Notes: generated by a model not told the origin, from the sequence alone. Shown: positions 24,953 to 50,439, counted from the first letter of the stretch. The stretch is 64,000 nt of DNA from Engraulis encrasicolus (GCF_034702125.1 NC_085872.1:25450502-25514501); one strand, 5' to 3'. Numbers and translations: made by a program.

Positions 24953-27900
24953 ATGGGCTTAACGCAAAGTTCTGGTCAGCCAGAGGGAGGCAATGATGGA
25001 TATCATGTTCACGGGGTAAGGCTTGTTTATTGTGATAAGCAAGAATATTTTGCGTTAAAAACCATGGATGTTAACTCGAGTGACTTAGCAAGCTAGCGTA
25101 AGTAGAAGCAAGCTTGGAACATATCCTGGAAATCTATTGACCGCCAGCTGGCATGCTATACCACCGCGATAGTCGACGTGGAGTATGCGGTGGTGTTTGC
25201 TGAATGGTCCATATAGTGCTAATTGTTCTAAGTGAAGCGTGGGGTTTATTTTGCACTATGAAGACTAGACATTGCATGTATTGTAACTGTGATTTATTGG
25301 CTTCTGCACAACAACAACAATGGGACAGAACTGTCAAACCACGTGCAAAATGTATGCCCATAATAAGATAGTAGGCCTAAATGACTTCAAGACAAGCCGT
25401 CTGTCAAGCGCTTCATTCAGCATTTCATCTGGAAATAACTGACACAATAAATTTTAAGCAGTGTGCAGAAGCAGGGAGTTTGGCAGAGACATTATGTAAC
25501 CTTACTCCAGCTGGTTTGGCTGAGAGAACAAGTTGTTCCCAGGCATAAGTTTAACCGAAAAATAATTTTATGTCACCTTCAGTGACACCGTGCATACCAT
25601 GTAGTTCTACAGCTCGTTTTCCAGTTTAGGCAACATTTTTTCCCCCAAAATGTTTTGTTTATTTTGTAGATTCAGCAGAATTCGCCAGCAGAGAAAGCTG
25701 GCTTGGAGCCTTTCTTCGATTTCATTCTTTCTATTGGCAACACCCGGCTGGTAAGATTCATACGTTGATCTTATTTTAGTATTGAATACAGAAGTGGTTG
25801 CATGGTAGCCATTGACAAAATCCTTGGATGCGTAACCGACCCCTGTCTGTGTTTACTTTGCCTGGAATAGCTGTAGACCTCCTTGCTATATGCTAATCTG
25901 TTTTATCTTTATGATAAGAAAAGTGTCCCATCTACAGTATTTTTCTTTTTTAAATATTCATTGTGTTCTTTACGTCCACATGTAAAAAAAATGCATTGCC
26001 AGTGCCCTTCAAGTCAGTAACATAATTATTACCATGTAACTATGTAGTACTTAATATCATAGAAAGAAGTGGGACGCACACCAGAACACAGCATTGTGAA
26101 ACACCATCACGAGATTCTAATATTAACGCATTTGTTCTGACACTATGTAGAACCAAGAGAACGAGATGCTGAAGGACCTGCTGAAGGCCAACGTGGAGAA
26201 GCCGGTGAGGATGGAGGTGTACAGCACCAAGTCCTTGAAGGTGCGGGAGCTGGAGGTGGTGCCTAGCAACATGTGGGGAGGCCAGGGCCTACTGGGGGCC
26301 AGTGTCCGCTTCTGCAGCTTCCAGGGAGCCAGTGAAAACGTCTGGCACGTGCTGGTAAGCCTTGCTGCTACGAGACATGGTCCTGTCACTGTGGACACAA
26401 CTTAGTTATTTTTTGCATCGCAGTCAATGGGGTTTTGAATGCGTCCTTGTCTTTCAGGATGTGGAGGCGAACTCCCCTGCAGCGTTAGCTGGTTTCCAGC
26501 CTCATTCTGACTTCATCGTGGGAGCTGACCAAGTCCTGCAAGATGTAAGTACAATATTCACTTTATTCACTTGTATCACCTTTTGTTGATCCAATCAAAA
26601 TGTTAGCTTAGTAAACTAGCCCCACCCATCAGCGGCCAAAATAATTTTTGCCTGCGAGTGGGTCTAACCTCGGACAATGCCCCAATGCCCTGAATCTGGC
26701 AGACCAATCACAATGCATTAGACTTGTTTTGATTTGTTTTTATTCTTTGGATGCAAAGCGGACAGGGTTTTGAGGGAGTGACGACAAAGCCTTGGCCAAT
26801 AGGCACAGACACAGTTTGAAAAATAACGCGTTGTTTCCATCAACAATCTCTCGATGTGTCATTCATCGTGGCCAGACTAAATTACACATATAATCACATA
26901 TTTAGTCTGGTTAACAGGCTATCAAAAAATGCTTTGACAAAGACATACGTACATGCATAACCTACTAGTAGATGAGCCTGCTGGTAGGTCCATTCACTCA
27001 GAGAGTGTCAAGTCACAAATTAAGACTCTAACATTACCATTTTGTTAATCGTAAGGTCATAACAGATGCTCTGTGCAAACAGTACCGAGGCGCCCAGGTA
27101 GAGAAAGTGGTTGTGGGTAGCAGGGCAGTTTCTGTGGGTTCACTTTGAGCAGTTCGCTTCACAGTTTTTGTTTCTGACGGTGGTATTTCTCTCTGCAGTC
27201 CGAGGACTTCTTCTCATTGATTGAAGCTCACGAGGGGAAGCCGTTGAAGCTGCTTGTATACAACACAGAGGGTGACGTCTGCAGGGAGGTGGTGGTCACA
27301 CCCAACGGAGCCTGGGGTGGGGAGGGCAGGTATGCCTGGCATCCAAGCCCTGTTGTGCTTTTCATTGATAGAGAGACATTCCAACGTAAACAAACAAAAT
27401 ATGTTTGTTTACATTTTCATATACGTACCTATATGCTTGTTTTTAGCGTCTCATACTCGTATGGCCAAAGGATTGTAATGAAATCTCGCCTTGTCATTCC
27501 CTGACATAAAAATAGATTGCTAACATTTGCCTGACTGGGAAAGAGGCCAACACACACTCTCACTAGGATAATCTAATATTCATTATGTACTTTTTTTCTG
27601 TATATAGAGCCCCCTAGTGGACAAGTACATACTCCTACACCGACATCATTGACATCATTGACATTGGCATTCAATTTACTTATTTCTTTTTAAGATCTTT
27701 GTGAAGTGTATGATGTTGATATGGATACAGAGTGAAAGCAGAGAGAGTAGAGAGAGAGAGGTTCCATTGGCCCATTGTTTCCAGGTTCTATTATTGCAAG
27801 GGGGAGGGGAGGGAAATCCCCCTTCAGGCAGACCTAGGCAGACCTAAGGACTGTTCTATTCAATGCTAGGAGCATTATGACACACCCCTTTAGGCAGAGC

Positions 27901-30900
27901 GGAACCTGGTCATGTTAGGTGCCCATAGCAACCTATTACATTGGCATATCTCTATATACTTAAAGAATCTCTGGTGAAAGGGACAAATGCTAATGCTGCA
28001 CATACTCTACAATCGTACATACATCACAATTGCTGGAGCATTTTTGTATGGAGTCTTGTACTTGGATGTCTCACTTTACAGAAGTTAATTGACTCTTCAT
28101 TGACCCTCAGTCTAGGGTGTGGCATTGGCTATGGCTACTTGCATCGCATCCCTGCACGCCCAAGCAGCCCTGAAGCTCCACCAAGCCCCCAATCAGCAGA
28201 AGAAACACCATCACCTGACGCTCCCACAAACGGATACACAGAGGTAGGCCTTTTCTATAGAGAAATGTGGAGTTGGAACTGATGCAGCATGAAAGCCTTT
28301 CACATAAGGAACTAAGGGCCTCCGCACACTGGCTCCGACAAAGTGCAGAACACTGCTTACTGTAACTGCCTAAAACATGATTGTGGCTTTCATTCATTCA
28401 CTTGAAAAAATAATTAAAAGTCATGGTTTTTTTTTACAATTACAGCAAGCAAAAATATCCGTTGCACTGAATGACAATTTCATGTTGGACGTCTTTGACC
28501 CAATTGCATTGATTTCAATTCAACCCCGTGCGCCGGCGCCAGCACTCAGATCTGCTTCTTTATTTGTGTTTCTTTTTCATGCTGCTCAGCTTTTATCATG
28601 CTGGCTGCTCAGGCCTTCTATATACTTGCAATTTGTAATTAGCAATTAATTAAATGTAAACGCACTGATGACACTGTCATAAAGTGCACAATTGGAAAAC
28701 AATAAAGTAAAGAAAGAACGAAAGTGAAGACAACAACACTAAGTCGACATCACTCTGATACTGTCAATAATCATCCTCACTGCAAGACGATCTATGAAAG
28801 ACATTGTAAATGTTCTCTACCCAGGCCCCTCTCATGGCTGCCTCTGGGGTGTCGGACAAGTCAGAGAACCAGAGTCTCACAGGGGAAGAGACCCCACTTC
28901 CCCCACCTATTCAGAGGGTCATGGATCCTGGTAAGACTTGGATGCCAAAATATATCAGCCTATTTACGACAACAGTGAGACCAATGATAAGATTCAAGAT
29001 CTATTTATCATGAACATTGCTTCTTAGATCAAAAAAGTATAAAAGAAAGTATTTTTTACTATATATGGACTGTATTTTACTGTTGCAAGGACCATTGAAT
29101 TTATATGTATGTAATGTTCAGAAGTCACATATCTAATCTACCTGATCACCAAATAAGTAACAGGTAACTCCAATCATGCTTTACCTTGCCTGCAGATGAG
29201 GGAAATCTGTGTGAAGGGTGTCATGAACAAGCAGTTTAAATGGCCTGTGCGAGTATTTAATATAACATTAATCTTTATGCATCTCTTCTGCAGGATTCTC
29301 AGATCAGTCCGAGATTGCCTTGAACTCGGAAATATCAGATGTGGCAGATAGATTGGACCTGTCTGTATCCTCCATTGATATGACCAACACGTCACTGGCC
29401 GTGCGTGAGGAGAAGGACAGTGACATATCTGGAATAGGTGGGATAATCATTCCTGAAAGTTTCATTTTTGCTTTGCAGTTTTTTTGAGTTTGCTAAAACC
29501 CACTGTAACTTTGGCTGTTTTTTTGCAGAACTCTTGAGACTCAAACATATCACCAAGTCGGCCAAACGAATAGCACGATAGTGCTTTGCACTGAGTTTGC
29601 AATTTTATAACACACAATTTGCAAAATGTAGGCTACCAAAACTAGCATTTGTACAACTCTTGTTTTGCATAACTGTGAAAACAACTCACTGCATTACACA
29701 CATTTTCTAAAGGATGAACACACTACTAGAATCCTAACCTCCCCAAAATGACATACTTTGGGTGTAGAGAAACCGAGAGTCAAATTATGTTTTTCATTTA
29801 TACTGCCTGTGTCTAGTTGCTGCAATGTGTGCTGGTAATGTGATCGGTGTGTTAACGATTTGGTACAACTTCTGTTTTACAACAGTGTGTAGAGTTCAGC
29901 AGACCGTTTTGCAATGCTACACAGTTCTGCTGAATACGTGTGAAGTTGTTGTATTAGTGTGAACAGTTCAGCATTATCATCCAAAGTTACACAAAAATGA
30001 GCTTTACTGATCAGAAAAATATGTATTTTTTATGTTAACATAGGTACATTTGGTTTTAGAGTGGAATAAATAACATTAAATAATAATATTTTCGTTTTCC
30101 TTTTCCTGTCAGCAAACTTTGAAATACTCATACGGTGCTTTTTTAAACTCTTTTTGCTTTGTCTGCATGTGTACAAGTTTTGTATTTTCCCCAATTCGTA
30201 CATGTTATAATGAGTGTAATATTTAGCTAATTCTTCTACGTATGTCTCCTCAACAGAAGAGTTGCGAGATTGTGACATTCCCGCCTCTGCCGCTGAAAGC
30301 CTAATGGAGGTGCAACCCCCGGAGCTGAGGTCAGACCCAGTCCCCGATGTCATCTCCCTCTCAGCTGTTGAGCCCGAACCTGAGCCAGAAACCGAACCTG
30401 AGCCTGAGCCTGAACCTGAGCCTGAACCTGAGCCTGAACCCCAGCCCATTACAGAGCCAGAACCCACGGCTGTTCCAGAACCCACGGCTGTTCTAGAACC
30501 CATGGCTGTTCCAGAACCCACGGCTGTACCAGAACCCATGGCTGTTCCAGAACCCACGACTGTTCCAGATCCCACGGCTGTACCAGAACCCATGACTGTT
30601 CTAGAACCCATGGCTGTTCCAGAACCCACGGCTGTTCCAGAACCCATGGCTGTTCCAGAACCCATGGCTGTACCAGAACCCATGGCTGAACCAGAGCCTG
30701 AAGCGCAGCCTGACCCCCAGACCCAGCCTGCAGCCCAGCCTGAACCTGAGCCTCCCTCAGAGGAGACCGCAGCTCCTGCCAGCTCCTCTCCCCCAGCACC
30801 TCTCGCCAGCCCACCCCTTCCCACCCTCTCCAGCTTCTCCCCGCTGCCTCTGGACCCCCCGATCCCCGTTGACGCCCTCGCCGCCCTGCTTAGCAATCCC

Positions 30901-31164
30901 TCCTTCTCCCCCTCTCTCCTGGACCCCAACATAAACATAGACATCTCCTCCCTGCTCATCGACCCGGCCGCTCTGCCTCCTGGCGCCATCAGCCCACCGG
31001 CGCAGACTCCCTCGTTGCTAGCGGAGATCTCGGCGGTCAGCGAGCCTGCAGTGGGCGACGCTCAGGTGGAAGGCGCTGGCGAGCGGGAGACGATAGCTGA
31101 CCCTGTGTCCCTGGACTCCCAGGCCAGTGGAGAGACCAAAGAGACTGCCTCTGCTGACCAGTAG
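24953..31164 (+). CDS. gorasp1: Golgi reassembly-stacking protein 1 (GRASP65)
   Basis: A peripheral Golgi protein: family members are N-myristoylated at Gly2 and oligomerise through two PDZ-like GRASP domains to stack cisternae. Nine exons: 24953-25015, 25670-25750, 26151-26354, 26458-26544, 27199-27329, 28111-28243, 28825-28930, 29294-29437 and 30257-31164, all GT..AG and phase-consistent, giving 618 aa. The start MGLTQSS keeps Gly2. GRASP hallmarks are [52 protein letters not shown] and [21 protein letters not shown] plus [10 protein letters not shown] in exon 7 favours gorasp1 over gorasp2. The C-terminal tail is longer than the human one (440 aa total) because exon 9 carries a Pro-Glu repeat tract. 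Synteny with csrnp1 supports the name. Confidence 0.95.
30361..30702 (+). repeat. Coding Pro-Glu repeat in gorasp1 exon 9
   Basis: About 340 bp of imperfect 6- and 18-bp repeats encode EPEPEP followed by roughly 14 copies of a hexapeptide of type [12 protein letters not shown]. The reading frame is kept throughout. On the opposite strand it creates a long spurious open frame (30030-30989). Confidence 0.93.
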
Positions 31165-32733
31165 AGTCAACCTGTCACCTTGTCACCTTGTCGCTGCCAA
31201 ACCGACCTCCCTTGTTTACACACAAACACAGACATACACACACACACATGCATTACAATCAACACATAACCTGTTTTAAGGGCTGAAAAGGAATGACCGG
31301 GGTTTATGATGTTACAGAGTGACGGACACAGCGAGAACAAAAAGGATGTGAGTTAGATGCAAGTTAGATGTTAGGATGTGAGGAAGACGTTGTGTGGTGA
31401 GGGTGTAGGGAATGTTATCAGTGAGCAGGTCAAATGCTACTTATCATTATATGTTTACCAGTACGCTGACATATAGTAGCTTGTCTGGACGTATTCATAT
31501 AATGAGACAGTGCAGGTCATGGATTCTTTCACTTTTTAATATACAAATGGGAAAATGGCTTTTATTATGCTTGTTCTGAAAGTGATGCTTTTTTAAAAAC
31601 AGATATATTTTGGTTAATTATGTTATGGTTATTTTAAAGAAAATGAAATCCTACAGTTAACAGCTACCACACTACGATTAACTTTTGTGTTTATGTCCTT
31701 GCTTTTGACATTTGTCACGTTTTTTTATAATTGGTGGAAAGGGGATTCATGCATTATGTTTGTTTAACAGCAATAATTTACACATTTTGAGTCACTACTT
31801 TTGTCGGAACAGAGATGAGCATGCTGAGATGTTGAAACTCTGAAAGACAGTCATTTTCACTAGTTTTAATTATAATGTCCTTGGATGTGTATCGATGGTG
31901 ATTTGAAGTGGCTTCATCCTGATCCATGTGAAGAAGATTTCAGCTATCACTACAGTTTGTGCGAATGGTTTCTCTCAGAAGGGGCTCTCCTTCAGACAGA
32001 TCAGACTTACATAATCAACATAGGCTCAATGGCAGTTGGGTCACTGGTCACTGTAATCACTCTCCAATGATGTTCCGGTAGTCGTGTTTTATCTTGAATG
32101 TGTTTGGTTAGTTGCGTGTGTTAATTGATGAATGTGGTGTCATTGCTTTGCATCTACCTTCATAACGTTAATTGCATTGATTAATAGAATTTCACATTTC
32201 ACTTGCTATAATTAGACGTTAAATGTATTTGTTTTTTATAATTGTGTCCAGGAAGAAGGGCAATGTGTTTTTATGTGAAGGCAACTTAAAATAATAATGC
32301 TTTTGGGTCGTGCACTTTAAAAGGATATTGTCATGTTCAGGAGTCTGGATGCACATGACTAGGGTGGGGCAAAATTATGCAAATGTATAATTACCTTTAC
32401 TTAAGAGTACCCAGATAGCCATTAAGCTAGGTTGAAACAGTCTTTGATACATCATTCAGTTTTTGTCTTTATTCTGTTGTAAAGAAGGCCTACATAGAAA
32501 TACATATTTTAGGAAGACTAGATCTGACTGTTGATGACAATGTGTGCTATGTCCAGTTGTAGGCCTACGATTCTTTCTGACTGATCTTTGACACATGAAA
32601 CACAGTACCTCTAAGTGTCATACATTTTGAGAAACACATGTAATGGAAACACTGGAAATAAAATGATCTGAAAACAGAACGTTGTCTGAGTTACAATCTA
32701 TCTTCTCCACAGCTTGAACATTCTTGTTAGAAC
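31165..32733 (+). other. gorasp1 3' UTR and downstream spacer
   Basis: No further gene seen. AATAAA at 32657-32662 is a candidate distal poly(A) signal; earlier weak variants exist. AT-rich, with one TAGGCCTA (32560-32567). The small open frame 31885-32070 has no recognisable family. Confidence 0.45.
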
Positions 32734-32923
32734 CAGTGGTGTAGTCTACTTTTTTATGGTGGGTATACTGTATATTTGAGATTTTTTTGAAGTGGGTATA
32801 CTGTATATATTTGTGCCATTCAAAACAATGGATCAATCAATTTTAAGTGGGTATACTGAAATCCCTGAAATTTAGAAGTGGGTATACTCCGTATACCTGC
32901 GTTCTACGTAGACTACACCACTG
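32734..32923. mobile_element. hAT-like MITE, 190 bp
   Basis: Perfect 16-bp terminal inverted repeat CAGTGGTGTAGTCTAC and perfect 8-bp duplication gttagaac (32726-32733 and 32924-32931). The interior has four AGTGGGTATACT-like units. It lies between the gorasp1 3' end and the vopp1 promoter. Confidence 0.92.
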
Positions 32924-33217
32924 GTTAGAACCGATATATTGTCCCCCAACACGAAGAATGAGACCTTGTTTGTCAACAAATCCGAAGGAAGGTGGAGGCA
33001 GTATCCGAGGTCGCGCGCGCTATGGCTGTACAGCGATGTGCAAGGCTGCGTGGCGCGTGAAAGTCCGCTGTCTCGGTCGCGTTGCTGCTATTAAATAATG
33101 CGCTGAGCGAATAATGTAGAACTGATGTCAAAAGGAAAATTGGACCACCGTGTTACTTTGTATTTTAAAGCGCAAAGGAATTGTTTTGTTGTTGGAGTTT
33201 TATCCAATGCCTTTTCC

Positions 33218-44849
<11,632 letters not shown>

Positions 44850-45343
44850 CCCTGGAGGCTGCTTTCACTGGCGAGAAGTGGTGTAAAAGTCAACTAAGGC
44901 TGAATACATGGGTTCCACATTTTGTTTATAACCTGCCTGCGCGAACCTAGCTGCGCACAACTCAACCTCTGATTGTTGGAAACCGCTGTCGGTCAAAACA
45001 TTAGCTCACGTGGTTGGCTGCCAGTGTCTTGCCCCTCCTCATAACATCGTGCTGATAAACACTGAGAACCCATGTATAGAAGGGGGAGGGTTTTGTTTTG
45101 ATTTGTGGAGGAGACCCTGAGACCCAAGAATTCTACTAAAATTCTACACATCCCCGAACACACTGATGTTTTTCAAATAACTCGACGTCAACTCAACTTT
45201 CAGACTTCAGTTTAACCTGATTGAATGCAACACGTATTTTGTAAGACGTCTTTTTAGAACAGTATTTGTAGCACTGATTGTTAAGATAACTATCTATATT
45301 TCTGACAGTGTTAACTATTTTTGTACACTCGAACTCTATTAAA
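44850..45343 (+). other. vopp1 3' UTR with candidate poly(A) signal
   Basis: Follows the TAG stop of vopp1. ATTAAA at 45338-45343 is the best candidate signal, after CTCGAACTCT. The true end is not shown. Confidence 0.45.
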
Positions 45344-48339
45344 TGTCCTTTCTGTGTCTTTTAACATGAATAACTTGAATGCACTGATGATGTTTTTTCT
45401 CATCTTCAAGAAAATATCAACAAATTAATCAGATGAATGGTCAATCTCCCTAAAACGTTAAGTTATGCTGCACCTCTGTTAGAATGATCTGAACTGCCAA
45501 CAGGATCACTGCTAAGGATGGGTATGTCGGTATACTTCAGCAGCCCCTGAGCATTACTTGTATAATAGACATCTACAATATGGTTGGGGTGGAGGTCCAA
45601 AATGATTTATTTTGTTGGGTGGTCTAGCTCACAATCTCTAGTGTTGCCGCTGGCTGCCACACAAGGACACTGGAGTCCAGCCATCAGACAACTAGAAGGA
45701 GTGGAGGAGCACAGACCTCAGCCAAGGCCAAATGCATCATGCATCACGGCACATTGGTGAAATGCAAACATAATTTGGGAAGCCACCCAGTGTGTTTCGT
45801 CCTATGATTCAATGGAAGTGTCCTTCACCCAGTTGTGCAAAAGACCTTTCCTGCACCAAACTTTGTGTGTTGTTTTCCCCCCTAATTCCTGGTCACATGA
45901 GCACACAGCTGCAAAAGACATTTTTTTCCTTGACCAGGCAATTGCCCAGACACCCCCCGCCCCCCACACAGTCAGCCCAGCGATGGTACATGCCGGCATA
46001 TGTCTATATTTAGCCTATAGGGCCACCAAATGGGTATAACTGGCACTGTCCCTTGCTGAGGTGATGCATGTGTATGCTGCATGGTGTGCATGTGTATACT
46101 GGTTATGCCACAGGGTGTCACTGTAGATCCATTGGCAGAGACCGCTGGGCCACTTTCATGGCTTGTTGAACAGCTTCTGCATCTATTTCCCATTTCTTCA
46201 TGCTTCTGTGTGTCAAGTCTATTTGAAAACAATGGACTGTAAATTACTGTTTTGAGAAAGGGATGGAGATGGATGGTGTTTAACATGTATAGAAGCACAC
46301 ACACCATATATCTTGAGTCTCTATGAAACAAACCAGCACATCCAAGCCCACAGAAAAATACAGGCTGGGAATATTTATTACAAAGAATAATTTATAACAC
46401 AGTCTAACACTGTGTCAAAAAGCACATATAAATTAGGATTTTAAAGTCTTGCACACTGGAATCCCATGGAGCTGATCCAATTAATCTACCATTGTATCAC
46501 ATATCGCAAACACAACCATGAATTACCCATCTCCTCATTGCAAAGCCGTGTTCACGTGCTGGTGTGAACGACCAGATTAATTTTACATGATATTCACACT
46601 GAGTGCTGAATACATTTTGTGCGTGCCGTTTCATTCTGCAGCGTTTTAGTTACAGAATGAAATCGAATGCTTCTCATTTTCTGGCAAGAATCCAAATTGC
46701 GCCATAGGTTAATCTGATAATAGTATTGATAAATCCATAGTCCAGTATTACTTTCCTGATGGCAGAGAAAGCAAATAATTATTTAACAAAGCCTGCTGTG
46801 TTGCATATATGATACAGCCATTTCGTCTTAAAATCCTGAGCTAGCAGTCACTGTAGTTTGATCAGAAGATGATATTGTCATAATAAAGAATGTACAGTAG
46901 CTGAGGAAAGGGAAAAAAAAAGAAAAAGCCATTTCACATCACTATTATTGTGCTCAGCATTTCACCATAGCAAGAAATAAAACCTCATCCATCCACTGAT
47001 TTGGCCTGATGGCACCATGAGTGCAGACCAGGCCATTATGCTGAAGGACGATTGAAAGAGACAGGCTGACCCCTCCGTGCTCTTCGGCACATTATGACTT
47101 ATTCATATGGCGGACCTCATAAAAGTTTGAGTACACTCTGGCTAGAGTTGCATACTGGCCAGGGAACCCGATAGGCCTCGCAAAGAAAAGAGATCTTCTG
47201 CTTGACTACACTCTCAAGTAAGTAATACTTGGGGCAATTTAAAGTTGTTACTTGGGATTGGATGTTTTAAAGAGGATGTTGGTTAATGCTGTGGGTAAAA
47301 TTAAACCTTACTCATACATCATATATAGGCCTAAGCTTAGATAAGAAGGAAGTACTTACAGTACTTCATATCTTTAATTATAATGTATTTTTGTGATACA
47401 CAGTATTGTCTCAATATTACACATCAGGGAGAAGCATCTAAAAACCCCTAGGACAACATCATGATGAGATCTAGTCTGGAGCTCTTGTATTTCTACCATG
47501 CAGGACATCATTTCCCCTGTGGTGTTGTGAACAGAGGTGTCAATGGGTTCACCGATCACTACTTAATACCCACAATATTTTCTCAGTCTCTTGACAACAC
47601 CTGTTTGGGGAACAACAAAATGTCTTTTATAAGCAGACGTGCATTTAGTGATTTTTATCACAGCAAAAGCAATTCTAGTCTGTGGAGTCAGGAGACATAG
47701 CAGTAGTATTACATTCATCTTGGAGAAATCAACTCTTCCTGTGGGCCTGGAGGGCTTCTCTGATGAGCAGCTCAGCTGCCCTGAGATGATCTGCCCTTCT
47801 GACTCACGCTCATTATTTAAGGAAGCTGATGAACTGTAATATGCTGCTTGCCAATTAAGGTTACTTGCTACATGCAAAATGCTTTAAATAGTGTTGATTG
47901 CGTAATTATCAGTTGAGGCAATTTACGGTTTGTGCGATTAATTGGTATTTTGTGGCAGACATACGGTTTTTTGGTACTGTAGTTACAAGGCTTATGACGT
48001 TAAATTCAACGACACAAGACCAGATGCTTCTCTTTGTGTGGGTGTGTGTATTTCTACTGCTTTTAATCTGGCTTGCATGTCTGTTGCTTGTTATCAGGTT
48101 TGCACACTGTAAGAGAGCTGATACAATATAGCCAGGTTTCTAATAGACTGTGGGCAACAGTTGACTATCAGACAGAGGAGCTGTGCTACACAAACTGACA
48201 TAAAACCACTACACACAATCTCGAAATATATTCAAATCGAGTTTTCAGAAGAGTAGACCCGGTTGGATCACTTGCAAAAATCTAACCACATACAGTAGAT
48301 CTTAATGCATCTCAGACAGAAACAGGGGTAACACTAATC
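45344..48339. other. Convergent intergenic region, no gene seen
   Basis: No coding exon was recognised on either strand between vopp1 and the tgfbr1 3' end. Small open frames (for example 45972-46331 minus and 47563-47877 minus) show no family features. One TAGGCCTA (47326-47333). Confidence 0.55.
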
Positions 48340-48555
48340 TCATAAACATTATGTCAATCTCATAAACATTGTATGACTTTGTCTTTAAGTGAAATTCGGT
48401 TATGACAAGCACAGGCCTAACAATATCAACTTTTCATGACCATAACACATTAATGACATTGACATTATGTTTATGACTTGTTCATGAGACTATGAGACGT
48501 TCATGACACTGTTATGTCATATGTATGACGCCGGCACCAAATAAAGTGTTACTGA
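48340..48555. repeat. Diverged relative of the 50134-50439 palindrome
   Basis: Shares segments such as AAGTGAAATTCGGTTATGAC, CATAAACATTATGTC and a GTATGACGCCGGCACCAAAT end running into AAAGTGTTAC. One arm is more decayed than in the copy at 50134. Confidence 0.6.
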
Positions 48556-48773
48556 AACAGGCCACAGTCACTGCAAACCTCCACGATGTAAACAGAGGAG
48601 GGAGCAGCACCGCGCTAATCTGCAGCTCCATCTGTCCTCAATGAACCGAGATGAAGCTCAAAGTGTTCTCAGTGCATTTGAACTTTCTTGCTAATGGCTT
48701 TTTGCAAAAACTTTGCTACAGAACTGAAAAAAGATAGAGAGGGAAAAAAACAAGCCGCATACAACAGTAAAGA

Positions 48774-48792
48774 TTTATTAACATAATTTATT
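48774..48792 (-). promoter_or_regulatory. Candidate tgfbr1 distal poly(A) signals
   Basis: On the minus strand AATAAA occurs twice (complements of 48774-48779 and 48787-48792). They would give a 3' UTR of about 6 kb. Vertebrate TGFBR1 3' UTRs are long, but nothing here proves this end. Confidence 0.3.
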
Positions 48793-50133
48793 AACATAAC
48801 GTCCTACCTCTCTAATGTTAGTTGGAAACATACATGATCAACTGGCTAGCTTCCCACAATGAACATTCCTTCCTTTGTGCATTATACAAAACAAAAACAC
48901 TGTAAGCTAAGGGTAGACCGTGACCTTAGAATAGGTCAGAGAATGAATTAACATCCTTTTATCAATGGAAAATAACCCATTAAACAAGGCTCTGTTCTGC
49001 TCTAAAAGTTAGAACATCAACTGAGGGAAAGAACAACATTCTTTCAAATGCAAACTGTCGAATACTGCAAAGGTATGAATAAGAGGAAAAAAAAAACTTT
49101 GCTACAATCCCAACCCCCCTCCCAGCCCCCCCCAAAACACAATGTACATCGGACTGTATTTGCATTTTCCACAATGCAGATATTACATAAAAATGATGTC
49201 AGATCTAGAGGACAAAAAACAATCAAAAAAGACTTTATACACTGAGGTAAACAAAAACATTGGTCTAGACTAGAGAGGTATTTTTATGTTTTATCATTTT
49301 CAGTTGCGATTAAATAGCTTTCAAGGTTTTGAGATTTCTAACATCTTCAATTACAATTACCCTCTCTTGATCACAGCGCAACACAGGACACTTAAATTAA
49401 AACTGACAAACCAGTCAACATGCTTCATGAGAAAACGAGGCACTAAAGCACAACAAAGGTAGCGCTCTTCCAGAAGCCTATATGCAATGGCCTTTGAGCA
49501 GCAAAGCAACTGAGGTCATATGAACAGTTGTTACAGCACACCCCCCCGGTCTGTGCCCAAACCACTTTCCATTGCACCTTCCTTCACTTAAGGAATGCAT
49601 TTTTAAAAAAAGGAGGTATTTCATTTATGCATCTGCAATGTTTGTTTTTGTTGTTGTTGTCTGAACAAGCTCAGGGCTGGAACTGAGCTTGCTCTACTAC
49701 GGTATCTATATGAATCTACTGTACTGGCTCCTGTCAAATCAACATCACTGTTAGTTTCCCGCAACCCTAAGACTAGACTAAAATCGTGGAATGTTTACAG
49801 TTTTATTTATACTTTCTTGGAGGCACAACCCAAAACGCTGATACTGTGTCTACCTGTGTGTCTACAGTTTATTCTGAAGTTTTGTCAGTTTAGAGGTTGT
49901 GGAGAGGACCGTTATTAAGAACATTATCATTCCAAAAGATTGCACAATGCTTATAAAAGCTAGAGGCACTTCTATTGCAATCTGCCTTACATTGAGATGA
50001 TCACTTAACCCTCCCACTTGCATATTAAAGCATACATAGGTAATTGCAGGCAGTGACTAGCATGCCACTTCTCAGTACCAGAATCAGTATGAGTTCTATT
50101 GACCTAGCATTGGCCAATACTCTTCCATTTATA

Positions 50134-50439
50134 TAACACTTCACTTGACACCGGTGTCATAAGCATGCCATTACAGTGTCATAATAGTGTCATGACACAG
50201 TCATAGATAAGTCATAAACATTATGTCCATGTCATGAACATTTTATGACTGTTGGCCTTAAGTGACATTCAGTTATGGCAAAGACAACCTTTGACATAAC
50301 CGAATGTCACTTAGGGCCAACAGTCATAAAATGTTTATCACATGGACATAATATTTATGACTTATCTATGACTGTGTCATGACACTATTATGACACTGTA
50401 ATGACATGCATATGACACTGGCGTCAAGTAAAGTGTTAC
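50134..50439. repeat. 306-bp near-perfect palindrome
   Basis: Arms about 145 bp each meet near 50287. TAACACTT with ACTTGACACC at the left pairs with AAGTAAAGTGTTA at the right. Internally GTCATAATAGTGTCATGACA, TTTTATGACTGTTGGCC and GTGACATTC pair with their complements. Likely a foldback MITE. Confidence 0.88.

Noticed and set aside
30030..30989. 319-aa open frame on the minus strand, Gly/Ser-rich
   Set aside because: It is the antisense shadow of the gorasp1 exon 9 Pro-Glu repeat, with no splice or family evidence.
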